This document shows positions 1 to 8,214 of a stretch of DNA of 39,839 nt, piece by piece. The DNA is taken from positions 1 through 39,839 of the forward strand of contig DAOUMF010000149.1 in the NCBI GenBank assembly GCA_034411955.1, read 5' to 3'. Position numbers and translations under genes: made by a program. This DNA comes from DAOUMF01 sp034411955 (lineage in GTDB: Bacteria; Chloroflexota; Dehalococcoidia; SM23-28-2; RBG-16-64-32). How positions within the stretch are numbered: the stretch's first letter is position 1; every line of letters starts with the position of its first letter. The notes under the pieces were generated by a model, which made no database searches, had not been told where the DNA came from, and saw only the letters and a list, made by a program, of their open reading frames with translations.

Positions 1-1
1 C

Positions 2-562
2 CTGGTGCCCGGGATAGCTCCCTCACCGGACAAGATGCTACAGGGGCGCCTCTTCAGCTATCACGACACCCATCGCCACCGCCTCGGGCCCAACTATCAT
101 CTCCTGCCCGTGAACTCGGCCAAGGCCGCGCCGGAGAGAAGCTACCAGCGCGATGGCTTCATGCGCTTCGATGCCAACGGCGGCGGCAGCCCTAACTACT
201 ACCCCAACAGCTTTGGAGGCCCCGAGCCTGACCCCGCGGCGGCTGATCCACCATTCGACGTCTCCGGGAAGGCCGCGCGCCAGTCGTACACGCACCCCAA
301 CGACGATTTCGTTCAGGCCGGCGATCTCTACCGAAAGGTGATGTCCGACGAGGACCGAGACCACCTGATCGGCAACATCGTCGCTCACCTGGGCAACGCC
401 CAGAAGCGCATCCAGTTGCGCCAGGCAGCCCTCTTCTACAAGGCCGACGCCGACTATGGCACACGCGTGGCCCAGGGCCTCGGTCTGGACGCGAAGGAGG
501 TCGAGCGGTTGGCGGGGATGTCCCACGAGGAACGGGCCAGGGCCACCGCGATACGAGCCTAG
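2..562 (+). CDS. Catalase, C-terminal part (5' end outside window)
   Basis: This is the C-terminal ~186 residues of a monofunctional haem catalase, which disproportionates hydrogen peroxide in the cytoplasm. The reading frame is open from the window edge, so the N-terminus and the distal haem-pocket His/Asn lie upstream. The visible part has the proximal haem-ligand signature RLFSYHDTHRHRLG, in which the Tyr is the iron ligand, then the PVN segment and a helical C-terminal domain. There is no flavodoxin-like extension after the helical domain, so it is a small-subunit catalase. It converges on etfB with 46 bp between the stop codons. No clear terminator is visible there. Confidence 0.95.
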   Translation: MVPGIAPSPDKMLQGRLFSYHDTHRHRLGPNYHLLPVNSAKAAPERSYQRDGFMRFDANGGGSPNYYPNSFGGPEPDPAAADPPFDVSGKAARQSYTHPNDDFVQAGDLYRKVMSDEDRDHLIGNIVAHLGNAQKRIQLRQAALFYKADADYGTRVAQGLGLDAKEVERLAGMSHEERARATAIRA

Positions 563-608
563 TCGCGAGTAGTGGAGGAGGGGCGCCGGACGCCGCGGGC
601 TTTGGCCC

Positions 609-1478
609 CTAGACGAAGTTGTTCTGGGTCAGGAACTCAAGCAGCCGCTCGGCCACGCTATCTGGCGGCCCCTGGATGACGTCACCGTGCCGCTCCTCCA
701 CGCCGCCGGAGATGACCTGTTGCCAGCGATCCTCCGGCGACAGGCTGCTGTCGGGAATGAACAACCCTCTGGTGATAGGCTTGGGCGGCGACAGGTTCAC
801 TACCTGAGCGCAGGAGCCCGCCTCGCCTGTCTCCTCAGGACGGAGACCCAGGTCGGCGAGGCCGTGCCGGGGGACTTCCGCCCCCAGCGACGCGAGAACA
901 GCCCGTAGCCGCGGATAGCGGGGGCGATTGATCCGCTCCTCGACGGCGAACAGGGCCGGCAAGGGACAGCGGAGCACCTCTCGCCGCCCTCGTTCCAGTC
1001 GGCGATGAACCAGGGCCTCGCTGTCCCTCATCTCCAGCCGCACAACGCCGGTGACCGCCGGTAGGCCGAGAAGCTCGGCCAGTTGAGCGCCCACCTGCCC
1101 CGTATCGCCGTCGCTGGCCCGCTTCCCGCAAAGCACAACATCGGCCCCCACCCGGCGGATGGCGGCGGCCAGAATGCGAGCGGTGGCCAGACTGTCGGAA
1201 CCGCGGAAGGCTTCATCCCACAGGAGCAGAGCCTCGTCCGCTCCGTGGGCCAGGCAGCGGCGGAGAACCGACTCGCTTTCGGGCGGGCCCATGCTGATGG
1301 CCGTCACGCTGCTATCGGCGAAACGATCCTTCAGGCGCAGGCCCTCCTCCAGGGCATGCTGGTCGGCTGGATTGAGGACGCGCCTCACGCCCTCTTCCTC
1401 GAGGTCGGCCTTTCCCAACCTCACCGGCAGCGGCTCGCTCGTATCCACCACCCTGGCGACGCAAACAACGATCTTCAT
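609..1478 (-). CDS. etfB: Electron transfer flavoprotein, beta subunit
   Basis: EtfB binds AMP and, with EtfA, passes electrons from acyl-CoA dehydrogenases and similar flavoenzymes to the quinone pool. The 289-residue protein begins MKIVVCVARVVDTSEPL, typical of the family; I chose this ATG over one four codons upstream because homologues start here. The nucleotide-binding stretch around residues 118-140 reads GKRASDGDTGQVGAQLAE, a classic EtfB signature. It is longer than the usual ~250-260 residues, with the extra length at the C-terminus. It lies 13 bp downstream of etfA in the same operon. The divergent acyl-CoA dehydrogenase nearby is a plausible electron donor. Confidence 0.95.
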   Translation of the reverse strand: MKIVVCVARVVDTSEPLPVRLGKADLEEEGVRRVLNPADQHALEEGLRLKDRFADSSVTAISMGPPESESVLRRCLAHGADEALLLWDEAFRGSDSLATARILAAAIRRVGADVVLCGKRASDGDTGQVGAQLAELLGLPAVTGVVRLEMRDSEALVHRRLERGRREVLRCPLPALFAVEERINRPRYPRLRAVLASLGAEVPRHGLADLGLRPEETGEAGSCAQVVNLSPPKPITRGLFIPDSSLSPEDRWQQVISGGVEERHGDVIQGPPDSVAERLLEFLTQNNFV

Positions 1479-1491
1479 CGAGCTTCTCACC

Positions 1492-2565
1492 TCACGAGAC
1501 CTGCCCGGTGACAGGCACGTTGGCCAGCGTTCGCAGGACCTCCTGGTCCTCGGCCGTCCCCCGCTCCTGCCGCAAACGCCGCAGCCGCTCGATCAGCGCG
1601 GGCAGCACGTGGCGCAGGTCGCCCACTATCTTCACGTCGGCGATCTGGAAGATGGGGGCATGGGCATCCAGGTCTATGGCCACTACGGCCCTGGAATCCC
1701 TCATCCCCACGACATGATGATTGGCGCCGGAAATGCCACAAGCGATGTACAGCCTGGGGGCGACGGTCTTGCCGCTGAGCCCCACCTGTCGCTCGTAGGA
1801 AGCCCAGCCGGCGTCCACCACCGGCCTGGAGGCCGCCACGGCGGCGCCCACGAGGTGAGCCAGTTGCTCGATCAGGTGGAACCCCTCCTCGCTGCCAGCG
1901 CCCCGCCCACCAGCGACGATGATATCCGCCTCCGTCACGTCCAGGGCCGAGGGAGGAATCTTGATCACCTCCTCCAGGCGGAGACGCAGGCTTTTGGGGG
2001 ATATGGTCACGTCCACTGCGATCAACTGCGCCTCGCGGCCGGGGTCCGGCTGCTTGGTCGGCGCCGCCCCCGGCTGGATGACGGCCATCTGGGGCCTCGC
2101 CTCAGGGCAGACCACATCACAGGAGGCCTTGCCGCCGTAGGCCGGGCGAGTCATCACCAGCAGCCCATCCTCGTTCAGGTCGACGCGGCTGCAATTGGAG
2201 GCGAGGCCTGTGCCCAGGCGGGCGGCCACCCGCGGAGCCAGGTCGCACCCCTGATCGGTACCGCCCCAGAGCACGATAGAAGGTCGCCCGCGACCGATGA
2301 GATCAGCGAGAACGGGAGCGTAGGCGTCGGGATTGTAGGCCCCCAGGAGCGGGCTTTCGGCCATATACACCGTATCGGCGCCGTACTGGCCGACGAGAGG
2401 CCCTAGGCCACGAACATCATCGCCCAGGAGCACCGCCATCGCGGACAGGCCCAGCCGATCGGCCAGCTCGCGGGCCTGCCCCAGGAGCTCCAGGGCGACA
2501 TCATCTACGTCGTGGGCGCTATGGTCGACGACAACCCATACGCCGCCCGTCTGTCCTGCTCGCAT
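1492..2565 (-). CDS. etfA: Electron transfer flavoprotein, alpha subunit
   Basis: EtfA carries the FAD of the electron-transfer flavoprotein heterodimer. The 357-residue product has the N-terminal alpha/beta domain and the C-terminal FAD domain, with AGGRGAGSEEGF followed by ASRPVVDAGW, QVGLSGKTVAPRLYIACGIS and GANHHVVGM, all hallmarks of the FAD-binding region. The gene sits 66 bp downstream of the merB-like selenoprotein gene and immediately upstream of etfB, all on the minus strand, so the three may be co-transcribed. The start is uncertain: a GTG a few codons in (VWVVVDHS) is an alternative. Confidence 0.94.
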   Translation of the reverse strand: MRAGQTGGVWVVVDHSAHDVDDVALELLGQARELADRLGLSAMAVLLGDDVRGLGPLVGQYGADTVYMAESPLLGAYNPDAYAPVLADLIGRGRPSIVLWGGTDQGCDLAPRVAARLGTGLASNCSRVDLNEDGLLVMTRPAYGGKASCDVVCPEARPQMAVIQPGAAPTKQPDPGREAQLIAVDVTISPKSLRLRLEEVIKIPPSALDVTEADIIVAGGRGAGSEEGFHLIEQLAHLVGAAVAASRPVVDAGWASYERQVGLSGKTVAPRLYIACGISGANHHVVGMRDSRAVVAIDLDAHAPIFQIADVKIVGDLRHVLPALIERLRRLRQERGTAEDQEVLRTLANVPVTGQVS

Positions 2566-2631
2566 ATCCCCACGCGGTCGCGCCCGCTAGCGGGTCAGCG
2601 TCAGTCTGCGCCCTCTCAACCCTCTTGTGGC

Positions 2632-3342
2632 CTACCTTCCGCCGAGGCTCCAGAAGGGACCCGTCTTCCCCAGCTTCGCCAACGTCATCATCAACTCGGG
2701 CATAAACTGGGGCAGCCGCAGCAGGTAGTCGGGCTGGAGACGCTCGCGGAACAGGTCGGCGCTGAAAAGCGTGGCGTAGTCGGCGAGGGGCATGATGCCG
2801 TCGGCGCTCTCGGGGTCATACAGAGACCAGTTCTGGACGTGCTCTTCCGACCGGAAGAGGTTCATGAGGCTTCAAGCTCTCGCGATGTCTTCACGCCAGC
2901 GTGAGAAGGGAACATTGACGTGGCCGACGATGCCGGGTGGCGAGGCCTCCAGTATCTCACCATCGCGGATCCGCACCCGTATCGGTTCGTTGCAGTCCAG
3001 GCACGGGCAGTCGATCTGAACATGCTTGCCGGGGAAGAGCCAGCTGACTGCCAGCGATTCGAATCCTCACTGACCGTACCATTTCTGTTCGCCCTCCACC
3101 GAGATCAGGTAGTGAGTGGGGATGTTGGAGAACGGCGCGGGGGATGCAACGACGTCGGTGCCTGGGCTGAGCCAGAAGCCCGGGACCCTGCCATCACCGA
3201 GTTCGTGGAGCGCTTCCCGGGCGTCATCTAGGGAGATGCCTAGCTCGGTAGCGAGCTCTGTATAGTGCGGCGCTCGGCCGTCGCGCACGATGCCGCTCAT
3301 GGTGGCATGGTACATCCTTGCCAGGACCTGCGGGTCAGCCAT
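2632..3342 (-). CDS. merB: Putative double-selenocysteine alkylmercury lyase (MerB-like), two in-frame TGA codons
   Basis: Seen: one continuous minus-strand frame of 237 codons starts at ATG 3342 after an excellent ribosome site (AAAGGAGGTG, 5 nt before ATG) and ends at TAG 2632. It contains only two internal stops, both TGA, at codons 92 (3069-3067) and 157 (2874-2872). Protein similarity continues through both. Residues 1-60 look like the MerB N-terminal winged-helix region. The middle has VQIDCPCLDCNEPIRVRI, matching the MerB strand with Cys117. Known: MerB cleaves carbon-mercury bonds using Cys96, Asp99 and Cys159. By hand alignment TGA-GFESL overlies Cys96-ALDTL and TGA-SLMNLF overlies Cys159-CHVHFF, with a shared Trp nine residues after the aligned Phe. 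Glu95 replaces Asp99. Inferred: both TGAs encode selenocysteine, giving a 236-residue protein with Sec92 and Sec157. The alternative is a pseudogene with two nonsense mutations. No sel genes lie in the window. Confidence 0.82.
2842..2859 (-). promoter_or_regulatory. bSECIS-like hairpin after the second TGA (Sec157)
   Basis: In the mRNA, a perfect 7-bp stem (CUCUUCC pairing with GGAAGAG) closes a four-base loop GGUC. The first loop G is 20 nt after the UGA at 2874-2872. Bacterial SECIS elements are short stem-loops inside the coding region just after the UGA, with a G, often GGU, leading the apical loop about 16-37 nt downstream, where SelB binds. This element fits all of these points. Confidence 0.8.
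3037..3060 (-). promoter_or_regulatory. bSECIS-like hairpin after the first TGA (Sec92)
   Basis: Downstream of the UGA at 3069-3067 the mRNA can form an upper 4-bp stem, GCUG with CAGC, around a five-base loop GCAGU. The loop begins with G 16 nt after the UGA. Below it, a bulged U and a weaker lower stem (C-G, U-G, one mismatch, A-U, G-C) extend the hairpin. It is less perfect than the second hairpin but meets the distance and loop-G criteria of bacterial SECIS elements. Confidence 0.6.
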
Positions 3343-3523
3343 GGCGCACCTCCTTTGCCTGTGATGACATACCGACTGCGCCATTCTACCAGAGGCCGAG
3401 CCGATTGACACCTCGATCCGTCGTGCGCAATGATTGGCGCGCCAAGACCGCCCGGAGAGTCGGGCGAGGGCGTTTGGGCCCGCCATGTGGGTTCGGCGGA
3501 GATCGAGAATGGAGGGTGGCAAC

Positions 3524-4750
3524 ATGAGGCAGCCGCTTCTCAATGATCTGGTGACCGAAGAGGAGAGGTTGATGCAGCAGGCGGTGAGGGGCTTTGTGGA
3601 TGGCGAGATCATGCCTGTCCGCCAACAACTGGACGATGACAGGGACCATATTCTCATCGATGGGATATCGGAGAAGCTGAAGAACCTCGGTTTTCAGAAA
3701 AGCATAGTGCCGGAGAGATACGGCGGCCTGCCACAGAGATCGGTGGTTGGTACCAGCATCCTCATGGAGGAGATCGCCCGAGGAGATGTCGGACTGGCCG
3801 TGTCACTAGGGTGCACCGGCTGGTTCATCATGCCGGCGACCCTGGCCAACAATGAAGCGGTACTGCGCAAGGTTGCGGCGGTCTTCTGTGGCGACGAACT
3901 GCGCAGAGGATGCTTCGCCATGACAGAACCCGATGCGGGATGCGATGTTGAAAACCCTGCCCTGTACGGGAAGAAGATCTCTACCAGAGCCATCTTGGAT
4001 GGAGATGAATGGGTTCTGAACGGAAGCAAGAGGTTCCCCAGCAACGCGGGCATCTCCGCCTACTACTGTGTTGTCTCCACCACCGACCCCAATCTGGGAG
4101 ACGAGGGCATCGCATTGATCTACGTGCCTCATCCCAGCGAAGGGCTCTCATTCGGCAAGTTCGAGAACAAGGCGGGCCTGCAGGCGGACAGAAACTGCGA
4201 TATCTATCTGGACAACGTGAGGGTGCCAAAGGAGAACCGCGCCGCAGGCCCCGGAGAGGACGCCAGGCTACTCCACATTAACCTGACCATCGGCAGAATC
4301 GCGAGCGGTGCTCTGGCTGTGGGCGCGGCTCAGGGCGCTTTTGAGACGGTTCTCGAGTACACCGGGAACAGAGTCGTGGCTGGGAAGCCCATCCGGGAGC
4401 ATTCCATCTGTGCAGGGATGCTGGCCGATATGGCTGTTGGCATCGAGACCGCCAGGACGTACTACTTGACCGCGGCCTACATGTTCGACCGCCCCGAGGC
4501 CTATGGGCCTCCGGAGTCATCCGGCCACTTGTCCCGGGGCAGCATTGCCAAGGTCTACGGGACCGAAGTTGCCATCATGGTCACCAACAAGGCCATGGAG
4601 TTGATGGGCTCCTACGGCTACATGCGCGAGTACGACGTGGAGAAGTACTGGCGGGACTGCAAGGAGATCCAGCTCTGGGAAGGAGGAGCTCAACTGGGTA
4701 GATTCGATGTCGTTCGCGGATACTACGACTTCCAGATGGGCGACCGGTGA
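3524..4750 (+). CDS. Acyl-CoA dehydrogenase family protein
   Basis: A 408-residue FAD enzyme of the acyl-CoA dehydrogenase family, which forms an alpha,beta-double bond in a CoA thioester and reduces ETF. Start chosen at ATG 3524, 8 nt after GGAGG. Family signatures are visible: CFAMTEPDAGCDV in the middle beta domain (FAD and substrate contact) and, near the C-terminus, LWEGGAQLGRFDVVRG, in which the Glu (about residue 386) lies where the catalytic base sits in medium-chain enzymes. It is divergent from the merB-like/etfAB block and followed, after a 122-bp gap, by an enoate-reductase-type gene. The exact substrate cannot be read from sequence. Confidence 0.92.
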   Translation: MRQPLLNDLVTEEERLMQQAVRGFVDGEIMPVRQQLDDDRDHILIDGISEKLKNLGFQKSIVPERYGGLPQRSVVGTSILMEEIARGDVGLAVSLGCTGWFIMPATLANNEAVLRKVAAVFCGDELRRGCFAMTEPDAGCDVENPALYGKKISTRAILDGDEWVLNGSKRFPSNAGISAYYCVVSTTDPNLGDEGIALIYVPHPSEGLSFGKFENKAGLQADRNCDIYLDNVRVPKENRAAGPGEDARLLHINLTIGRIASGALAVGAAQGAFETVLEYTGNRVVAGKPIREHSICAGMLADMAVGIETARTYYLTAAYMFDRPEAYGPPESSGHLSRGSIAKVYGTEVAIMVTNKAMELMGSYGYMREYDVEKYWRDCKEIQLWEGGAQLGRFDVVRGYYDFQMGDR

Positions 4751-4872
4751 ACCGGGGGCAACGGTTGCTGGCGGGCCGCTCTATCGATCGGAAGCGGAGG
4801 GGAGAGGCTCCGTAGCTGCACCGCCTGCGATCCGGATCCGCCCTGGCAGTCATCAGTGAAGGAGTACTGCTC

Positions 4873-6834
4873 ATGACCACCCGACTAGAAAGAACCGAGG
4901 CGGAGTTCAAGCACCTGTTCACTCCTTTGAAGATCGGCGCATTCACCGTCCGCAACCGCATCGTCAGCACCGCCCACCTCACCGGTTTCGCCGAGGGCGG
5001 CCTTCCAACCGAACGGCACCTGAACTACTGGGCGTCAAAGGCTAAAGGGGGCATCGGCCTCATCGTCACCGAGGATCAGGCCGTCCACCCCACTGCTGCC
5101 ACCGATCCATTCGTTATCCACGCCTACAGGGACGCATGCATCGAGCCCTTCAGGCGCATCGTCTCCGCCGTGCATGAGCACGGCGCCAAGCTAGTCGCCC
5201 CGCTATGGCACCCCGGCAGCGTTTTATACGGGGCGCGAGAGGGTAGCCTGCCCCTGTGGTCCAGCGGGGCCAACCCCGGCTCCTTCCACAGCGAGACCGC
5301 CCACGCCATGGAGCCCGAAGAGGTGAAGGAGGTGGTTCAGGCCTTTGGCGACTCCGCGCGGCGAATGCGAGAGGCCGGCCTGGACGGCGTAGAGCTCATG
5401 GGCACTCATGGCTTCCTGATCGAGCAGTTCATGTCCCCTCGCACCAACGAGCGCAGCGATGAATACGGGGAGACCGAGGAGAACCGCCTTCGCTTCATCC
5501 TGGAGGTGATCGACGCGGTGCGGGCTGATGTGGGTTCCGACTTCACCGTGGGCCTGCGGATTAGCGGTGACCAGTTCCAGGGAGGCGGCCTGGGCCTCCA
5601 GGACATGCTGAAGATCATGCCCAAGGTAACGGCTTCCGGCAAGCTGGACTACGTCAGCGTTACCGTCGGCGGCGGCGGCGCCCCCATCCCGCCCATGTAC
5701 ATGCCCGGCAGCCCCTTCGTCTACCTCGCTGCCGGGATCAAGGGCGTGGTGGACGTGCCCGTGTTCTGCGTCGGCCGCATCACCGACCCCGTAGTGGCCG
5801 AGGACATCCTGGCCAAGAACCAGGCGGACATGGTGGGCATGACCCGGGCCAACCTCTGCGACCCCGAGCTTCCCAACAAGGCGCGGGAAGGAAGGTTGGA
5901 TGAGATCCGCCGCTGTATCGGCTGCAACGAGGGCTGCTGGGGCCGTATCTACCACACCCTGCCCATCACCTGCGCCATTAATCCCAGCGCGGGGCGGGAA
6001 AAGGAGATGGAGATCACCCCCGCTCCCGTGAAGAAGAGGGTGATGGTTATCGGCGCGGGCATCGCCGGCATGGAAGCGGCGCGAGTGGCGGCGCTGCGGG
6101 GCCACTCCGTGTCTCTGTACGATAAGGACGACCAGTTGGGGGGCCAGCTCCAGATCGCGGCCAAGGCTCCCGGCCGGCAGGACATGGCCGAGCCCGTCCG
6201 CTACTACGAATATCAGTTCAAGCTATTGGGAGTCGATCTCCACCTGGGCTCGGCAGTGGACGAAAGGACCGTGGCGGAGGCTAACCCCGATGTCGTCATC
6301 GTGGCCACGGGAGGGCTCCCCGCCCCGGCCACGGTTCCTGGGGCGACCCAGCCCAACGTTGTGCAGGCCCGAGACGTGCTGGCGGGCAAGGCCGAGGCCG
6401 GCAAGAGAGTCGTCCTGTGGGCCCTGGACCGCGGAATGGAGGCCCTTACGACTGCCGATTTCCTGTCCGATCGCGGCTCTGAGGTGGAGGTTCTCGTGCC
6501 TTGGGGGGCGATAGCGGGCTTCCAGGTAGAGCCCCTGACCCTCGCCTTTGTGCTATCGCGGCTCTATACCAAGGGGGTTGCCCTGACCAACAGCATGCAG
6601 ATAAAGGTCATTCAGGAGAACACAGTGATAGCCGCCAACGTCCTCACCCGCCAGGAGCGCACCATCGAAGAAGTGGACACCGTTGTCGTCGCCCTGGGGA
6701 GTGTGGCCAATGATAGCCTGTACAGGGCCCTCAAGGGCAAAGTGCCAGAACTCCACGTTATTGGACAGGCCCTTGCCCCACGCAAGATGCTGGAGTCCAC
6801 CCTGGACGGACTTCGCGTCGGCAGGATGGTGTAG
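4873..6834 (+). CDS. Old Yellow Enzyme/2,4-dienoyl-CoA reductase-type NADH:flavin oxidoreductase
   Basis: A 653-residue three-domain flavoenzyme. Residues ~10-335 form the FMN TIM barrel (LFTPLKIGAFTVRNRIV at the start, ELMGTHGFLIEQFMSP in the active-site region). A [4Fe-4S] cluster motif follows: C348-x2-C351-x3-C355-x11-C367. The second half is a FAD/NAD(P) module starting VMVIGAGIAGMEAA. This is the architecture of FadH, bile-acid BaiCD/BaiH-type enzymes and trimethylamine dehydrogenase, which move hydride from NAD(P)H through FAD and Fe-S to FMN to reduce an activated C=C bond. AAGGAG lies 8 nt before the ATG. Its pairing with the acyl-CoA dehydrogenase suggests catabolism of an unsaturated or cyclic acyl substrate, but the substrate is unknown. 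Confidence 0.9.
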   Translation: MTTRLERTEAEFKHLFTPLKIGAFTVRNRIVSTAHLTGFAEGGLPTERHLNYWASKAKGGIGLIVTEDQAVHPTAATDPFVIHAYRDACIEPFRRIVSAVHEHGAKLVAPLWHPGSVLYGAREGSLPLWSSGANPGSFHSETAHAMEPEEVKEVVQAFGDSARRMREAGLDGVELMGTHGFLIEQFMSPRTNERSDEYGETEENRLRFILEVIDAVRADVGSDFTVGLRISGDQFQGGGLGLQDMLKIMPKVTASGKLDYVSVTVGGGGAPIPPMYMPGSPFVYLAAGIKGVVDVPVFCVGRITDPVVAEDILAKNQADMVGMTRANLCDPELPNKAREGRLDEIRRCIGCNEGCWGRIYHTLPITCAINPSAGREKEMEITPAPVKKRVMVIGAGIAGMEAARVAALRGHSVSLYDKDDQLGGQLQIAAKAPGRQDMAEPVRYYEYQFKLLGVDLHLGSAVDERTVAEANPDVVIVATGGLPAPATVPGATQPNVVQARDVLAGKAEAGKRVVLWALDRGMEALTTADFLSDRGSEVEVLVPWGAIAGFQVEPLTLAFVLSRLYTKGVALTNSMQIKVIQENTVIAANVLTRQERTIEEVDTVVVALGSVANDSLYRALKGKVPELHVIGQALAPRKMLESTLDGLRVGRMV

Positions 6835-6850
6835 GACTTGCGCCGGCCCC

Positions 6851-7354
6851 CTACGCGCCCACGATGTCGTTCACGTGCATCTGCACGTGCAGCACCGCGA
6901 CGGAGTAGAAAACGCTGACCAGCGGGCCCGTCACCCCTCCGGCAGAGCGGATGGGCGTGGCGAAAAGCTCCTCGGGGGCGCTCTCCACGGCCGCTATGGT
7001 GGTGGCGCGGTTCTGGCGGAACTCCGCCAGGAGCTCCTCGACCGACGCGTCGGCCCGCTTATCCACCTGCCGCTGGTTGTAGTCGCTGTAGCCGCCGCGA
7101 AAGGAGCGCGTGGGCGGCTCAGGCGATCGCTGCGCGCTGCCCCCCGCCTCCCGCGCGACGTCGATGAGTCGAGGGTAGGTCCACTCTATAGAAGCGATGT
7201 GGGCGAGGATCTGGCGACCGTTCCAGCCACCCTCGTAGCGCCCCCGCTCGAACTCTTCCGCCGGGAGCGCGCCCAGCTTGGCGACGACCTCCCCTTCGCT
7301 CGATCGCAGGGCGTCCAGTAGCTGCGCCTTCGATGGGGTCGTCTGTTGTGCCAC
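6851..7354 (-). CDS. DinB-family (four-helix bundle) protein
   Basis: A 167-residue protein of the DinB/YfiT-like metal-binding superfamily, four-helix bundle enzymes that often act as thiol-dependent transferases. The three usual metal-ligand histidines are suggested by GWNGRQILAHIASIEW near residue 50 and HVQMHVNDI near the C-terminus. I chose GTG 7354, preceded by AAAGGAG 9 nt upstream. Physiological substrate unknown. The gene converges on the flavoenzyme gene and is divergent from the DUF3090 gene. Confidence 0.75.
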   Translation of the reverse strand: MAQQTTPSKAQLLDALRSSEGEVVAKLGALPAEEFERGRYEGGWNGRQILAHIASIEWTYPRLIDVAREAGGSAQRSPEPPTRSFRGGYSDYNQRQVDKRADASVEELLAEFRQNRATTIAAVESAPEELFATPIRSAGGVTGPLVSVFYSVAVLHVQMHVNDIVGA

Positions 7355-7430
7355 GGCGACGCTCCTTTCGGTTGGGCAGGCGCCTTCCCTCCGGCGCATC
7401 GAGTGTGAGGAGCAGGCATCCTGTGCCGCG

Positions 7431-7436
7431 ATTATA
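7431..7436 (-). promoter_or_regulatory. Possible -10 box for the DinB-family gene
   Basis: On the minus strand TATAAT is preceded by TG (GGTGTATAAT), an extended -10 pattern, about 77 bp upstream of the GTG start. No good -35 hexamer is seen. The divergent DUF3090 gene may use TACAAT at 7498-7503. Confidence 0.4.
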
Positions 7437-7597
7437 CACCGCGACTTGTTGACCCCGACTCGCGCGTCCCTGTACCCTCATCCGAGCCGTCAAACGGTAC
7501 AATATCGCTGGCCATGCGTTCCTTCCGTCTTGGACACAGCAAGCGTCTTCGCTCGACGTGCCATAAGGCCGTGTCGGTGCCGGTTGCGTAGTGTCAG

Positions 7598-8125
7598 ATG
7601 GTGATTGACTTCGGAGTCGCCCAGGGGATCGAGGCCCGTTCGGCCGGTACGCCGGGCCAGCGCACGTTTCACCTGTGCATACTCGGTGAAGCCGGGCAGT
7701 CGGCGTCGCTGAAGCTGGAGAAGCAGCACCTGGTGGGACTGCAAACCGGACTGCGCGCGCTTCTGGCCCAGATCCGCCATCAAGAGGCCCCCGAAGTTAG
7801 GGGAGCCGTGCGGCTGCCGCCGACGGTCGACTACGACTTCCCCGTGGGCCAGCTCGGCATTGGATTCTCGAGTGCAGATAGGACGATCGTCCTCGAAGCG
7901 CGAGAGCTTGAGGTGGAGGACAGTCGGGACGCTGTCACGATTCGCGCCCGGTTCACCCCATCGCAGGGCGCATCGCTCGCGGCCCAGTTGGAGGAGATCA
8001 TCGCCGCCGGAAGGCCGATCTGCCCCCTCTGCTGGGCCCCCATCGATCCTGAGGGGCACGTGTGCGTCAAGTCCAACGGCCACTCCCAGCAACCCATCCC
8101 GCGCGAACCCTCCGATCAGGAGTAG
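7598..8125 (+). CDS. DUF3090 (TIGR03847-type) family protein
   Basis: A 175-residue protein of the uncharacterised family found mainly in Actinobacteria and Chloroflexi. The N-terminal part matches the family pattern (GTPGQRTFHLCILGEAGQ), the middle has AVRLPPTVDYDFPVG, and the C-terminus carries the conserved metal-site-like motif RPICPLCWAPIDPEGHVC, with CxxC plus one more Cys. The function is not known; the Cys cluster suggests zinc. In other genomes it is often near a histidine-phosphatase and mycothiol-related genes, but none is seen here. Start is at ATG 7598 with no clear ribosome site. Confidence 0.85.
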   Translation: MVIDFGVAQGIEARSAGTPGQRTFHLCILGEAGQSASLKLEKQHLVGLQTGLRALLAQIRHQEAPEVRGAVRLPPTVDYDFPVGQLGIGFSSADRTIVLEARELEVEDSRDAVTIRARFTPSQGASLAAQLEEIIAAGRPICPLCWAPIDPEGHVCVKSNGHSQQPIPREPSDQE

Positions 8126-8214
8126 TGGCGCGGCGCATACGTTGAGTCACCGCGGCGTGTCGGTACTCTCGTCGATGCCAGGAAGCGTCGGACGATCCGT
8201 GGTATCCTCACACC

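Noticed and set aside
563..608. A terminator between catalase and etfB
   Set aside because: Only short, competing GC dyads are present, with no convincing stem or U-tract.
1159..2406. A 415-codon plus-strand frame opposite etfA/etfB
   Set aside because: It has no recognisable domain and is exactly antisense to well-supported EtfA and EtfB.
2512..3231. Several plus-strand frames across the merB-like gene
   Set aside because: They are shadows of the minus-strand frame, which has a strong ribosome site and protein similarity along its whole length.
2632..3342. Reading the merB-like gene as a pseudogene with two nonsense mutations
   Set aside because: Both stops are TGA, both align with catalytic cysteines, both have a hairpin at SECIS distance, and there are no frameshifts. 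The chance of this in a decaying gene is small, though the genome's sel genes must still be checked.
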